Origin: Nonomuraea helvata
GTDB taxonomy: Bacteria > Actinomycetota > Actinomycetes > Streptosporangiales > Streptosporangiaceae
Length of the DNA stretch: 64,000 nucleotides
Direction of reading: 5' to 3'
Assembly (NCBI RefSeq): GCF_039535785.1
Contig: NZ_BAAAXV010000009.1
Span: forward strand, 930,001 to 994,000
Positions 31,478 to 39,507 of this stretch are shown here, piece after piece (position 1 is the stretch's first letter; the number at the start of each line of letters is the position of its first letter). A program made the translations under genes and the position numbers. A model generated the notes under the pieces. It was not told where the DNA came from and ran no database searches. It saw only the letters and a list, made by a program, of their open reading frames with translations.

Positions 31478-32026
31478 ATGTTGGACGGCAAGACCATCGC
31501 GTTCCTGGTCGCTCCCGAAGGAGTGGAGCAGGTGGAGCTCACCGAGCCGTGGAAGGCGGTCAAGCAGGCGGGTGGCACTCCCAAGCTGGTCTCCACCCGG
31601 TCGGGTCAGGTCCAGGCGTTCCACCACCTGGACAAGGCCGACAGGTTCGCCGTGGACGAAACGGTGGACGACGCCGACCCGGCGTCCTACGACGGCCTCG
31701 TGCTCCCCGGAGGCGTCGCGAACCCCGACTTCCTGCGCATGGAGCCGCAGGCGGTGCGGTTCGCCCGCGCCTTCTTCGACGCGGGCAAGCCGGTGGCCGC
31801 CATCTGCCACGCGCCCTGGACGCTGGTGGAGGCGGACGTCGTACGCGGCCGTACCGTCACCTCGTGGCCCAGCCTGCAGACGGACCTGCGCAACGCGGGG
31901 GCGACGTGGGTGGACCAGGAGGTCATGGTGTGCACGGGCGGACCGAACACCCTGGTCACCAGCCGCAAGCCGGACGACCTCAAGGCGTTCTGCCAGGCGG
32001 CGACCGACGCGTTCGGCGACCAGTAG
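31478..32026 (+). CDS. DJ-1/PfpI-family protein (YhbO-like)
   Basis: A 182-residue class I glutamine amidotransferase-like protein. The nucleophile elbow AAICHAPWTLVEA holds the conserved Cys-His pair, with the glutamate in GVEQVELTEP near residue 17. It is close to PfpI/YhbO/YraA stress proteins with proposed protease or deglycase (methylglyoxal-repair) activity. ATG 31478 follows GGGAGGAG with good spacing; the open frame upstream is not used. It ends 6 nt before the convergent TetR gene. Confidence 0.9.
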   Translation: MLDGKTIAFLVAPEGVEQVELTEPWKAVKQAGGTPKLVSTRSGQVQAFHHLDKADRFAVDETVDDADPASYDGLVLPGGVANPDFLRMEPQAVRFARAFFDAGKPVAAICHAPWTLVEADVVRGRTVTSWPSLQTDLRNAGATWVDQEVMVCTGGPNTLVTSRKPDDLKAFCQAATDAFGDQ

Positions 32027-32031
32027 GAGTT

Positions 32032-32598
32032 TCAGGCAAGAAGGGTTTCGGCCAGGCCCCTGACCGAGGACTTGAGCCGGGCCGGCCCGCCGTCCGCCAT
32101 GACGTGCCGGGCGAGGTCGGCGTCGAAGGAGCCGAGCAGCGCGTGGGCGGCGAACTCCGCGTCGAGCCGGACTTCGCCGCCACCCGGCCCGGCCTCGGCG
32201 ATCAGCGCGGTCACGTGCGCGTGCCAGCGCAAATAGGTCGGATCCCGATACTTGTCATCGGCGCAGGCCCGCTCGTGGGCGGCGAAGAGGGCGAGGTTGC
32301 GCTGAGCCAGCTCGGCGAGCTCGTCCAGGAAGGCCAGCAGCCGCTCCTTGGGCGGGTTGCCGGGCCCGAGCGGCGAGCCGGGCGACTCGATGGCGAGCGC
32401 CAGCGCGGCGGCCCGCTCGGCGAGCAGCTCCTGGAACAGGCCGGTCCTGCTGCCGAAGCGCCGGAACAGCGTGCCCTTCCCCACCCCGGCCGCCGCGGCC
32501 ACCCGGTCGAGGGAGATGTGCTCGGCCCCGTGGGTGGCCAGCAGGTCCTCCGTGGCCCGCAGGATCGCCTCCCGGTTGCGCGTGGCGTCTGACCGCAC
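32032..32598 (-). CDS. TetR/AcrR-family transcriptional regulator
   Basis: A 188-residue regulator with N-terminal helix-turn-helix HISLDRVAAAAGVGKGTLFRRFGSRTGLFQELL and a helical ligand domain with NLALFAAHERA. GTG 32598 has GGAGG 6 nt upstream. It is divergent from the quinone oxidoreductase gene, and two matching operator-like sites lie between them, so it is likely the repressor of both. Confidence 0.9.
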   Translation of the reverse strand: MRSDATRNREAILRATEDLLATHGAEHISLDRVAAAAGVGKGTLFRRFGSRTGLFQELLAERAAALALAIESPGSPLGPGNPPKERLLAFLDELAELAQRNLALFAAHERACADDKYRDPTYLRWHAHVTALIAEAGPGGGEVRLDAEFAAHALLGSFDADLARHVMADGGPARLKSSVRGLAETLLA

Positions 32599-32621
32599 CG
32601 TGATCCTCCTTCGCTTGCAAC

Positions 32622-32635
32622 CGGACTATCGGTCC
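32622..32635 (-). promoter_or_regulatory. TetR operator-like site 1
   Basis: On the minus strand this reads GGACCGATAGTCCG, one base different from the site at 32660-32673. It lies 24 bp upstream of the TetR start, where binding would repress the regulator's own gene. Confidence 0.65.
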
Positions 32636-32659
32636 TCATACTATCCCTGCCATCGAAAC

Positions 32660-32673
32660 GGACCGACAGTCCG
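32660..32673 (+). promoter_or_regulatory. TetR operator-like site 2
   Basis: GGACCGACAGTCCG, inside the longer inverted repeat AACGGAC-N5-GTCCGTT (32657-32675). It lies 25 bp before the quinone oxidoreductase start and 38 bp from site 1, in the opposite orientation. The near-identity of the two copies supports a real operator. Confidence 0.65.
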
Positions 32674-32697
32674 TTCTTGGGTGCAGGGAGGTCGTAC

Positions 32698-33648
32698 ATG
32701 CGCGCACTGGTGTCGGGTCCAGGGGGCGAGGGACGGTTCGCGGAGGTGCCCGAGCCCGTGCCGGGCCTCGGTCAGGCGCTCGTCGAGGTCCATCACGCGT
32801 CGGTGAACTTCAGCGACCTGCGGCACATGGGGCGCCTGCCGCTGGGCACGGTGCTCGGCTACGACGCGGCCGGCGTCGTCGTACGGGCCGCCGAGGACGG
32901 CACGGGTCCCGGCGTGGGCGCGAGGGTGGCGGCGTTCGGGGCGGGGGCGTGGGCCGAGCGGGCGGCGTTCGACACCGGCTCGCTGGCCCCGGTCCCTGAC
33001 CAGGTGGATCTGGTACGGGCCACCGCGCTGCCGATGGCCGGCCTCACGGCGCTGCGCTCGCTGCGGGCCGCCGGACCGGCGCCGGGCTCGCGCGTCCTGG
33101 TCACCGGGGCGTCGGGGGCGGTGGGGCGGCTGGCCGTACAACTGGCCCGGCGGTCGGGCGCGCACGTCATCGCCTCCGTCAGCAGGCCGGAACGCGCCCA
33201 CCACCTGACCGCCACGCTCGCGGCCGATGCCGCCCCAGTCGAGCAGGGCCGGCCGGGCAGTATCGAGGTGGTCGTGGGGCTCGACGGCGTCGAGCCGGTC
33301 GACGTCGCGATCGAGACGGTGGGCGGCCCGACGCTCGTCACCACCTGGTCCCTGGTGAAGCCCGGCGGCAACCTCCAGAGCATCGGCTGGGCATCAGGAC
33401 AGTCCGCCACCTTCCCCCCCAACTCGACGTTCTCCTTGGGCCCCGCCAAGTCCCTCAACTCCTTCGGCGACGTGGCGGCCCCCGCGGCGGACCTGGTCCA
33501 CCTCCTCGCCCTGGTGGCCGCCGGCGACCTCTCCGTCGAAATCGGCCGGCACGGCCCATGGGAGGACCTCGAGGGCGCGAAGGCCGCCCAGCTCGACGGC
33601 TCCACAACCGGGAAGATCACCCTGAAGGTTGGCCACACGCCTGACTAG
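32698..33648 (+). CDS. Quinone oxidoreductase-type medium-chain dehydrogenase
   Basis: A 316-residue NADPH-binding MDR protein. The N-terminal GroES-like domain includes VHHASVNFSDLRHMGRLPLGTVLGYDAAGVVV. The dinucleotide fold has VLVTGASGAVGRLAVQLARRSGAHVIASVS, with the AxxGxxG-like motif of zeta-crystallin/QOR proteins. No structural or catalytic zinc cysteines are present. It probably reduces quinones or enones, with expression controlled by the divergent TetR gene. ATG 32698 follows GGGAGG. Confidence 0.88.
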   Translation: MRALVSGPGGEGRFAEVPEPVPGLGQALVEVHHASVNFSDLRHMGRLPLGTVLGYDAAGVVVRAAEDGTGPGVGARVAAFGAGAWAERAAFDTGSLAPVPDQVDLVRATALPMAGLTALRSLRAAGPAPGSRVLVTGASGAVGRLAVQLARRSGAHVIASVSRPERAHHLTATLAADAAPVEQGRPGSIEVVVGLDGVEPVDVAIETVGGPTLVTTWSLVKPGGNLQSIGWASGQSATFPPNSTFSLGPAKSLNSFGDVAAPAADLVHLLALVAAGDLSVEIGRHGPWEDLEGAKAAQLDGSTTGKITLKVGHTPD

Positions 33649-33741
33649 CCCGAAACCCACCCGTCACGCCTTGTCCTCGACCGGGAAATGGTCTAGATGT
33701 AGTCCAAATAGAGCGTCCTCCGCGCCCCCCAGGGAGACCTC

Positions 33742-35274
33742 ATGACCACTGAAGAGGATTCCAGGCGACTCGCCGAGCTCGGCTACAAGCAGGAGCTGGC
33801 CCGCACCTGGAGCGGTTTCTCGAACTTCGCCATCTCCTTCTCGATCATCTCCATCCTCGCCGGCTGCTTCACGACCTTCGGACAAGCCTGGAACAACGGC
33901 GGCCCCATCGCCATCTCATGGGGCTGGCCGCTGATCTCCCTGTTCATCCTGATCATCGGGTTCTGCATGTCGGAGCTGGTGTCGGCGTACCCGACGGCGG
34001 GCGGCATCTACTGGTGGGCCGCCACGCTGGGCAAGCCGATCCACGGCTGGTTCACCGGCTGGCTCAACCTGATCGGCCTCATCGCCGTCACCGCGTCGGT
34101 CGACTACGGCTGCGCCACGTTCCTCAACATCACGATCAGCCGCCTGACCGGCGGCGCCTGGGAGGGCACGCTCCACCAGGCGTTCCTGCTGTTCGTGATC
34201 ATCCTGGTGCTGCACGCCCTGATCAACATCTACAGCCACAAGCTCATCTCGCTGCTGCAGAACATCTCGGTCTGGTGGCACGTCGCCGGCGCGGCGGTCG
34301 TGGTCGCCATCCTGGTCTTCGCGCCCACCCGGCACCAGTCACTCGGCTTCGTGTTCACCGAGATGATCAACAACTCCGGCTTCGGCTCGCCGGGCGATCG
34401 GGGACTGCCCTTCTGGCTGTACGTCCTGCCGCTCGGTTTCCTGCTCACCCAGTACACGATCACCGGCTTCGACGCCTGCGCCCACGTGTCGGAGGAGACG
34501 CAGGGCGCGGCCAGGACCGCCGCCCGCGGCCTGTGGCAGTCGATCTTCTACTCGGCGATCGGCGGCTGGATCCTCCTGCTGTCGTTCCTGTTCGCGGCCA
34601 CGAACGTCGACGAGATCAACAAGCAGCTGGGCTTCGTCGGCGCGATCTTCACGACCGCTCTCTCCTCGCCGCTGGCCACCGCGATCTTCGCGATCTCCAC
34701 GATCGGTCAGTTCTTCTGCGGGATGAGCTGCGTGACCTCGATGTCGCGCATGACGTACGCGTTCTCCCGGGACGGCGCGGTGCCCGGCTGGCGGCTGTGG
34801 TCGAAGGTGGACCGCAACCGCACCCCTGTCAACGCCATCCTGGCCGGCTGCGCCGTGGCCGCGCTGATCACACTGCCCGCCCTCTACGCCCCTCCCGGCT
34901 CGACGACTCCGGTCGCGTTCTTCGCCGTCGTCTCGATCGCGGTCATCGGCCTCTATCTGGCGTTCCTGATCCCGATCTGGCTGCGGCTGCGCATGGGCGA
35001 CAGGTTCGTCCCCGGCCCGTGGACGCTGGGCCGGAAGTACAAGGCGCTCTGCTGGATCGCGTGCGTCGAGATCGTGATCATCTCGATCTACTTCGTCATG
35101 CCGTTCTCGCCCGCCGGGGTGCCCGGCAACAAGGCCTTCACCTGGACCTCGGTCAACTACGCCCCGATCGCGGTCGGGGTCGTGCTGATCGGAATCGCCC
35201 TGTGGTGGACGCTGTCGGCCAAGCACTGGTTCACCGGCCCCCGCCGCACCGTCGACGAGGTCCCGGTGTCCTGA
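33742..35274 (+). CDS. APC-family amino acid/GABA permease
   Basis: A 510-residue transporter with about 12 transmembrane helices. The N-terminus (LAELGYKQELARTWSGFSNFAISFSIISILAGCFTTFGQAWNNGGP) matches the actinobacterial GABA permease/BAT1-like group. ELVSAYPTAGGIYWWAA and TGFDACAHVSEETQGAARTAARG are further family marks. It likely imports amino acids or amines with proton symport. ATG 33742 follows AGGGAGA by 6 nt. A strong hairpin follows its stop. Confidence 0.9.
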   Translation: MTTEEDSRRLAELGYKQELARTWSGFSNFAISFSIISILAGCFTTFGQAWNNGGPIAISWGWPLISLFILIIGFCMSELVSAYPTAGGIYWWAATLGKPIHGWFTGWLNLIGLIAVTASVDYGCATFLNITISRLTGGAWEGTLHQAFLLFVIILVLHALINIYSHKLISLLQNISVWWHVAGAAVVVAILVFAPTRHQSLGFVFTEMINNSGFGSPGDRGLPFWLYVLPLGFLLTQYTITGFDACAHVSEETQGAARTAARGLWQSIFYSAIGGWILLLSFLFAATNVDEINKQLGFVGAIFTTALSSPLATAIFAISTIGQFFCGMSCVTSMSRMTYAFSRDGAVPGWRLWSKVDRNRTPVNAILAGCAVAALITLPALYAPPGSTTPVAFFAVVSIAVIGLYLAFLIPIWLRLRMGDRFVPGPWTLGRKYKALCWIACVEIVIISIYFVMPFSPAGVPGNKAFTWTSVNYAPIAVGVVLIGIALWWTLSAKHWFTGPRRTVDEVPVS

Positions 35275-35279
35275 CCCTG

Positions 35280-35313
35280 ACGTGGGTACGGCTGACGCGA
35301 GCCGTACCCACGT
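35280..35313 (+). terminator. 14-bp perfect hairpin after the permease gene
   Basis: ACGTGGGTACGGCT (35280-35293), loop GACGCG, then the exact reverse complement at 35300-35313. It starts 5 nt after the permease stop. There is no T-tract, as is usual for terminators in this group. It insulates the toxin-antitoxin promoter that follows. Confidence 0.75.
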
Positions 35314-35317
35314 GCCG

Positions 35318-35336
35318 TGCTAGCAACCTGCTAGCA
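35318..35336. promoter_or_regulatory. Twin palindromes before the toxin-antitoxin operon
   Basis: TGCTAGCA, itself a perfect 8-bp palindrome, occurs at 35318-35325 and again at 35329-35336. The centres are 11 bp apart, one helical turn, and the second copy ends 7 nt before the antitoxin start. Paired palindromes bound by ribbon-helix-helix antitoxins are the usual autoregulation sites of VapBC/FitAB operons. Confidence 0.7.
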
Positions 35337-35343
35337 TCAGCCC

Positions 35344-35571
35344 ATGGCAACGCTCTACATCCGCGATGTCCCGGAACCCGTCGCCGAGTCATTGAAGGAG
35401 CGCGCGGCCGAAGCCGGCATGTCTCTTTCGGCTTACGTCGCAAGAGAGCTGGCAGATATCGCCGCCAGGCCGACCAATGCCGAAATAGTCAAGCGGCTCA
35501 AGTCCCGAGATCGCTCCCAGGGGCCCTCTACCGCTGAGATCCTCGACGCCGTCCATGAGGGCAGACGATGA
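35344..35571 (+). CDS. VapB/FitA-type ribbon-helix-helix antitoxin
   Basis: A 75-residue DNA-binding antitoxin. The N-terminal strand and two helices read TLYIRDVPEPVAESLKERAA and GMSLSAYVARELADIA, a standard ribbon-helix-helix (FitA/Arc-like) fold. The C-terminal tail (RDRSQGPSTAEILDAVHEGRR) probably wraps the toxin and inserts into its active site. The gene is coupled to the toxin gene by a 4-nt ATGA overlap and has twin palindromes at its promoter. Confidence 0.88.
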   Translation: MATLYIRDVPEPVAESLKERAAEAGMSLSAYVARELADIAARPTNAEIVKRLKSRDRSQGPSTAEILDAVHEGRR

Positions 35572-35957
35572 TCATCATCGACTCGTCCGCCATGGTCGAG
35601 GCTTTGACGGGACGCGAGGCGGATGTCGAGCTCCTCGACGCCCTCCAGGCAAGCGTCCACGCCCCTCATCTGCTGGATGTCGAGGTTCTCTCGACCCTGC
35701 GGGGCCTGGTGCTCGGCGGCAAGCTCGCCGCATCTGCAGCCGAGCAGGCACGAGCCGACTACCTCGCACTTAAGATCTCCCGTTACGAGATCAAGGGCAT
35801 CGCGGAGCGCATCTGGGAGCTGCGTCACAATTACACCGCCTACGACGCCGCCTGTCTCGCACTCGCCGAAGCGCTCGAGGCGCCGCTCTACACCTGCGAC
35901 GGCAAGCTCAACGGCGGCGGACATGACGCCGAGGTGCAGGTCTTCCCGCGCAGCTAA
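35568..35957 (+). CDS. VapC-type PIN-domain toxin ribonuclease
   Basis: A 129-residue PIN-domain protein, expected to be an endoribonuclease that cuts tRNA or rRNA when freed from its antitoxin. The acidic metal-binding residues appear to be Asp5 (IIIDSSAMVEALTG), Glu39 (LLDVEVLSTLRGL), Asp93 (TAYDAACLALAE) and Asp111. All four are intact, so the toxin looks functional. It overlaps the antitoxin gene by 4 nt. Confidence 0.9.
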   Translation: MIIIDSSAMVEALTGREADVELLDALQASVHAPHLLDVEVLSTLRGLVLGGKLAASAAEQARADYLALKISRYEIKGIAERIWELRHNYTAYDAACLALAEALEAPLYTCDGKLNGGGHDAEVQVFPRS

Positions 35958-35971
35958 GGCCCAAGCGGTGG

Positions 35972-36607
35972 TCAGGAGGCCTCGAAGGCGGCGGCCACGG
36001 CCGTGCGGACCTCGGCCATCGAGGCCGCGCCGAGCTCGCGCTTGAGCGAGGTCATGTCCACGTCGGGCATCCCGCAGGCGATCGCCCAGTCCCAGGGCGA
36101 CAGGTCGCCGTCCACGTTGAGCGCGAACCCGTGGCTCGTGACGCCCCGGCTCTGCCGCATGCCGATCGAGATGATCTTGCGGCCGGTCTCGGTCGTCCAG
36201 ACGCCGGTTAGCAGCTCCGAGCCCGGCGGCGTGTCGCGGCGCTCGGCGGACAGCCCCAGCTTGCCCAGCGCCTCCACCAGCCGCAGCTCCACCTCGCGCA
36301 CGTAGTCGACGATGCCCTGGTCCTCGGCGAGCTTGACGATGAGATAGCCGACCAGCTGCCCGGGCCCGTGGTAGGTGAGCTGGCCGCCGCGCCCGGTCTC
36401 CATGACGGGGATGCCCCGCGAGGGGTCGGGCAGGTGGGCCATCGGCGTGCGGCGCCCGATCGTGTAGACGGACGGGTGGCTGAGCAGCCACAGCGTGTCC
36501 GGCCGCTCGTCCCGCTGGCGCTGGCCGACCATGTCGGTCATGCGCTCCATCGCCGTGTCGTAATCGACGAGATCGTCCTGGATGAGTGTCAGCGGCCTTG
36601 CCCTCAT
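35972..36607 (-). CDS. lipB: Lipoyl(octanoyl) transferase
   Basis: A 211-residue enzyme that moves the octanoyl group from acyl carrier protein to lipoyl domains of 2-oxoacid dehydrogenases and the glycine cleavage H protein. LipB marks are RGGQLTYHGPGQLVGYLIVKL, the catalytic lysine in GRKIISIGMRQSRGVTSHGFALNV and the catalytic cysteine in AIACGMPDVDMTSL. The length matches the family. ATG 36607 is chosen because the family N-terminus starts here and GAAGG adjoins it; the open frame upstream has no support. lipA, often adjacent in actinomycetes, is not in this window. Confidence 0.93.
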   Translation of the reverse strand: MRARPLTLIQDDLVDYDTAMERMTDMVGQRQRDERPDTLWLLSHPSVYTIGRRTPMAHLPDPSRGIPVMETGRGGQLTYHGPGQLVGYLIVKLAEDQGIVDYVREVELRLVEALGKLGLSAERRDTPPGSELLTGVWTTETGRKIISIGMRQSRGVTSHGFALNVDGDLSPWDWAIACGMPDVDMTSLKRELGAASMAEVRTAVAAAFEAS

Positions 36608-36797
36608 CCTTCGAGGATAAACCGCGTCCCGAGCAGCCCGAACTGGGGATCCCACGGCAACTGCTGCCACCCTTGTAACCCTTTCCACTTCATACCGCAG
36701 GTCAACAAGCAGGGGCGTGAACCGACCCCCGAACTGGAAGAACGACGCGGGCGGTGCACCGAGGCAGCCGCCCGCCGACGAGTAGCGCTCAGCCGAC

Positions 36798-36832
36798 GCA
36801 GGCCGTCCGCCGATCCGCGGCGGGCGGCCTGC
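36798..36832 (-). terminator. 15-bp hairpin downstream of the PspC gene
   Basis: The left arm 36798-36812 and right arm 36818-36832 pair over 15 positions with one G-T wobble and a 5-nt loop (ATCCG). It lies 38 nt past the stop of the PspC-domain gene on the minus strand and is its likely terminator. A second GC-rich pair (36747-36754 with 36768-36775) lies further on. The remaining sequence between lipB and this hairpin (36608-36797) holds no gene that I can support. Confidence 0.65.
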
Positions 36833-36870
36833 CGTCGCTCCCACCGCCTGCGGCGGCTCGCCCGCGCACG

Positions 36871-37065
36871 CTACGCCGCCGTACGGTAGCCCCTCGGCTC
36901 CTCCGGGATGAGGATCCACATGGCGACGTAGACGACCCACAGCGGTCCCGGGATGAGCGACAGCAGCAGCCAGAGGATGCGGACGAGGGTGGGCGGCAGG
37001 CCCATCTTGTCGGCGAGGCCGCCGCAGACGCCGGCCAGAATCCTGTGTTCTCGTGAGCGGTACAT
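36871..37065 (-). CDS. PspC-domain membrane protein
   Basis: A 64-residue protein made of one PspC domain: YRSREHRILAGVCGGLADKMGLPPTLVRILWLLLSLIPGPLWVVYVAMWILIPEEP. The glycine-rich GVCGGLA motif and two hydrophobic segments are typical. PspC-type proteins sense membrane stress in enterobacteria; short stand-alone copies in actinomycetes have no settled role. ATG 37065 has GGAGG 6-7 nt upstream. Confidence 0.9.
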   Translation of the reverse strand: MYRSREHRILAGVCGGLADKMGLPPTLVRILWLLLSLIPGPLWVVYVAMWILIPEEPRGYRTAA

Positions 37066-37127
37066 GATGTTTCCTCCGTGTGTGACGACCTACCTGTGAA
37101 ACGGACGGCCGGTCCCACGGACTCCCG

Positions 37128-37634
37128 TCAGGAACCCTGAGAAAACCCTGTAAGGGTCAGCCACTCATGCGCCATGCCCAGATGTCGGCTGGTCAGTCCC
37201 GTTCGGGGCTCCACGTGGATGAGGAGGAAATCATCCAGACCCTGATGCACCCTGAGATACTCCTCGTCCTCCGCCCACACCTGGTCGTCGAACCAGACGA
37301 ACGGCCGCCGCCCGACGTACTCGGCCACGCGCGGCGTCTTGAACATCTCCCCGTGCTCGGAAGGCACGTCCGGGTTCAGGGGGATGACGGGGAGCGAGGG
37401 CAGGCCGATCCTGGGGGCGATCCAGTCGTTGGCGTGGTGCTCCCACGTCGTCGCCCAGACCAGCTCGGAGCCGGTGGTCAGGGCCAGGTCGAGGAGCCGG
37501 CGGCCGTGTCTCGGGTTGAGGTTCACGATGTAGGTGGCGTCGCCGATCGTGCACCGGTAGCGCCTGAAGTCGGGGGTGGGCCGCCCCATGGGGTTCAGGA
37601 CGCCGTCCACGTCGAGCAGCAGCAGAGGTTTCAT
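37128..37634 (-). CDS. HAD-like phosphatase domain protein
   Basis: A 168-residue protein with a HAD motif I at the very N-terminus: LLLLDVDGVLNPMGRP (Asp8, Asp10). A motif II-like serine/threonine is in WATTWEHHAND and a motif IV-like acidic pair in RPFVWFDDQVWAEDEEY. There is no cap domain, so macromolecular or small sugar-phosphate substrates are possible. ATG 37634 overlaps the AraC-type gene stop by one base (TGATG), so it is translated from the same message. Confidence 0.8.
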   Translation of the reverse strand: MKPLLLLDVDGVLNPMGRPTPDFRRYRCTIGDATYIVNLNPRHGRRLLDLALTTGSELVWATTWEHHANDWIAPRIGLPSLPVIPLNPDVPSEHGEMFKTPRVAEYVGRRPFVWFDDQVWAEDEEYLRVHQGLDDFLLIHVEPRTGLTSRHLGMAHEWLTLTGFSQGS

Positions 37635-38563
37635 CACATTCCGCCGGCTCCGGTTCGGTACTCCTGTGGGCTGATCCCGCGTACGCGCTTGAAGGCCGCG
37701 CTGAGCGCGAACGGGCTCCCGTACCCCACCTTCCTGGCCACCGACCCGATCGTCGCGTCCGGCTCGCGCAGCAGGTCGGCGGCGAGCGCCAGGCGCCAGT
37801 CCGTGAGGAAGGCCATCGGCGGCTCCCCCACCAGCTCGGTGAAGCGCCTGGCCAGGGACGCCCTGGAGACGCCCGCCTCGGAGGCCAGGGCGGCGACCGT
37901 CCACGGGTGTGCCGGATTGTGCTGCATCAGACGCATCGCCCTGCCGACCACCGGGTCGCCCATCGCGCGGTACCAGCCCGGCGCCTCGTCCGACCGAGCG
38001 GCGAACCACGAGCGCAGCACCGCGATGAGCAGCAGGTCGAGCAGCCGGTCGAGGACCGCCTCCTGCCCGGGCTCGTCCTTGACGATCTCGGCGCCGAGCA
38101 GCGAGATGACCGGGTCACCCGGCTGCGTGAGCAGCGGCGGCAGCGCCTCGAGCAGCCGCCTGCTGACCTCGCCCTCCAGGTTGTACGTGCCGGTGAGCAG
38201 CACCGTGCTCCCATGGGGGTCGTTGCCCCACGTACGCACGCCCAGGTCCATCGCGTCGTGGAGCGACTGACCGTCGGGCGTCGAGCAGTGCTGGCCGGGG
38301 TGGATCACGATCTGCGGCGCCATGTCCGGATCCGAGGCCACCGTGTACGGCTCCGGCCCCCGGCTGATCGCGACCTCCCCCGGCGCGAGGCGTACGGGCT
38401 CGGCGCCGTCGTACACGATCCACGACTCCCCGCGCACCTGCGCGATCACCGACAGCGGGGCCTCGTCCTGGATCCGCAGCGACCACGGCGGGTCGAGGAT
38501 CGAGCGGAGCAGGAAGGCGCCACGGGCCCGCGGGCCGTCGAGCAACGCCGCGAGGTGGTCCAT
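37634..38563 (-). CDS. AraC-family transcriptional regulator (cupin_6 type)
   Basis: A 309-residue regulator. The N-terminal cupin-like ligand domain (RSILDPPWSLRIQDEAPLSVIAQVRGESWI) is followed by the double helix-turn-helix: PWTVAALASEAGVSRASLARRFTELVGEPPMAFLTDWRLALAADLL and ATIGSVARKVGYGSPFALSAAFKRVRGISPQEYR. It is divergent from the NmrA-like gene at 38639, its probable target. The 75-bp gap includes ATATGCGAATGCGC, a possible half-site repeat. Confidence 0.9.
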   Translation of the reverse strand: MDHLAALLDGPRARGAFLLRSILDPPWSLRIQDEAPLSVIAQVRGESWIVYDGAEPVRLAPGEVAISRGPEPYTVASDPDMAPQIVIHPGQHCSTPDGQSLHDAMDLGVRTWGNDPHGSTVLLTGTYNLEGEVSRRLLEALPPLLTQPGDPVISLLGAEIVKDEPGQEAVLDRLLDLLLIAVLRSWFAARSDEAPGWYRAMGDPVVGRAMRLMQHNPAHPWTVAALASEAGVSRASLARRFTELVGEPPMAFLTDWRLALAADLLREPDATIGSVARKVGYGSPFALSAAFKRVRGISPQEYRTGAGGM

Positions 38564-38638
38564 GGGCTAGACGATCGCATATGCGAATGCGCTTCTCAAC
38601 CATGGAGAGTCTTATGGGTATGGCGGCTTACTAGGCAT

Positions 38639-39439
38639 ATGACGATTTTGGTGCTGGGCGGCACGGGCAAGACCGGCCGCCGTGTGGCTGACCGGCTCAC
38701 CGCTCTCGACCTGCCCGTGCGGATCGGGTCGCGCCCGCTCTTCGACTGGCAGGACCGCTCAACGTGGCCGACGGCCCTCGACGGCGTGACGGCCGTCTAC
38801 CTCTCCTACTACCCCGACCTCGCCTTCCCCGGCGCGTACGACGACATCAAGGCGTTCACGGAGCTGGCCGTGAGCACCGGCGTGCGGCGGCTGGTCCTGC
38901 TGTCCGGGCGGGGCGAGCCGGAGGCGCAGGCCAGCGAGCGCACCGTCCAGGAGTCCGGCGCGGAGTGGACGGTGGTCCGCTGCAGCTGGTTCATGCAGAA
39001 CTTCAGCGAGGGCTTCCTCCTCGAGCAGGCGCAGGAGGGCGTCATCGCGCTTCCGGCCGCCGACGTGCCCGAACCGTTCGTGGACGTGGAGGACATCGCG
39101 GACGTGGCCGCCGCCGCGCTCAGCCAGGAGGGCCACGCCGGCAAGCTGTACGAGCTGACCGGGCCCAGGCTGCTCACGTTCGCGGAGGTCGCGAGCGAGC
39201 TGTCGGAGGCCGCCGGCAGGACGATCTCGTTCGTACCGGTGACGCCGGAGGAGTACGTGGCCGGGGCGACCGCACAGGGAGTGCCGCGGGAGGAGGCAGA
39301 CGCCTTCGCCGCGCTGTTCACCGGCATCCTGGACGGCCGCAACGCCCACGTCGTGGACGGCGTGCGCCAGGCCCTCGGCCGCCCGGCTCGCGACTTCGCC
39401 GAATACGCCGCCGCCAACGCCGCGGCATGGCAGGCCTAG
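38639..39439 (+). CDS. NmrA-like NAD(P)-binding oxidoreductase
   Basis: A 266-residue atypical short-chain dehydrogenase with MTILVLGGTGKTGRRVADRLTALDLPVRIGSRP at the N-terminus and the NmrA/HSCARG-style region TGVRRLVLLSGRGEPEAQASERTVQESGAEWTVVRCSWFMQNFSE. It lacks the YxxxK catalytic pair. It may bind or reduce quinones using NADPH. It lies opposite an AraC-type regulator that probably controls it. ATG 38639; the open frame upstream of it is antisense to the AraC gene. Confidence 0.85.
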   Translation: MTILVLGGTGKTGRRVADRLTALDLPVRIGSRPLFDWQDRSTWPTALDGVTAVYLSYYPDLAFPGAYDDIKAFTELAVSTGVRRLVLLSGRGEPEAQASERTVQESGAEWTVVRCSWFMQNFSEGFLLEQAQEGVIALPAADVPEPFVDVEDIADVAAAALSQEGHAGKLYELTGPRLLTFAEVASELSEAAGRTISFVPVTPEEYVAGATAQGVPREEADAFAALFTGILDGRNAHVVDGVRQALGRPARDFAEYAAANAAAWQA

Positions 39440-39507
39440 CGGACGCCTGCGGCCCCCGTATCCGCTAGCCTCACCTCGTCAGTGCCGCGTCCTCGGAAGG
39501 TGTCGTC

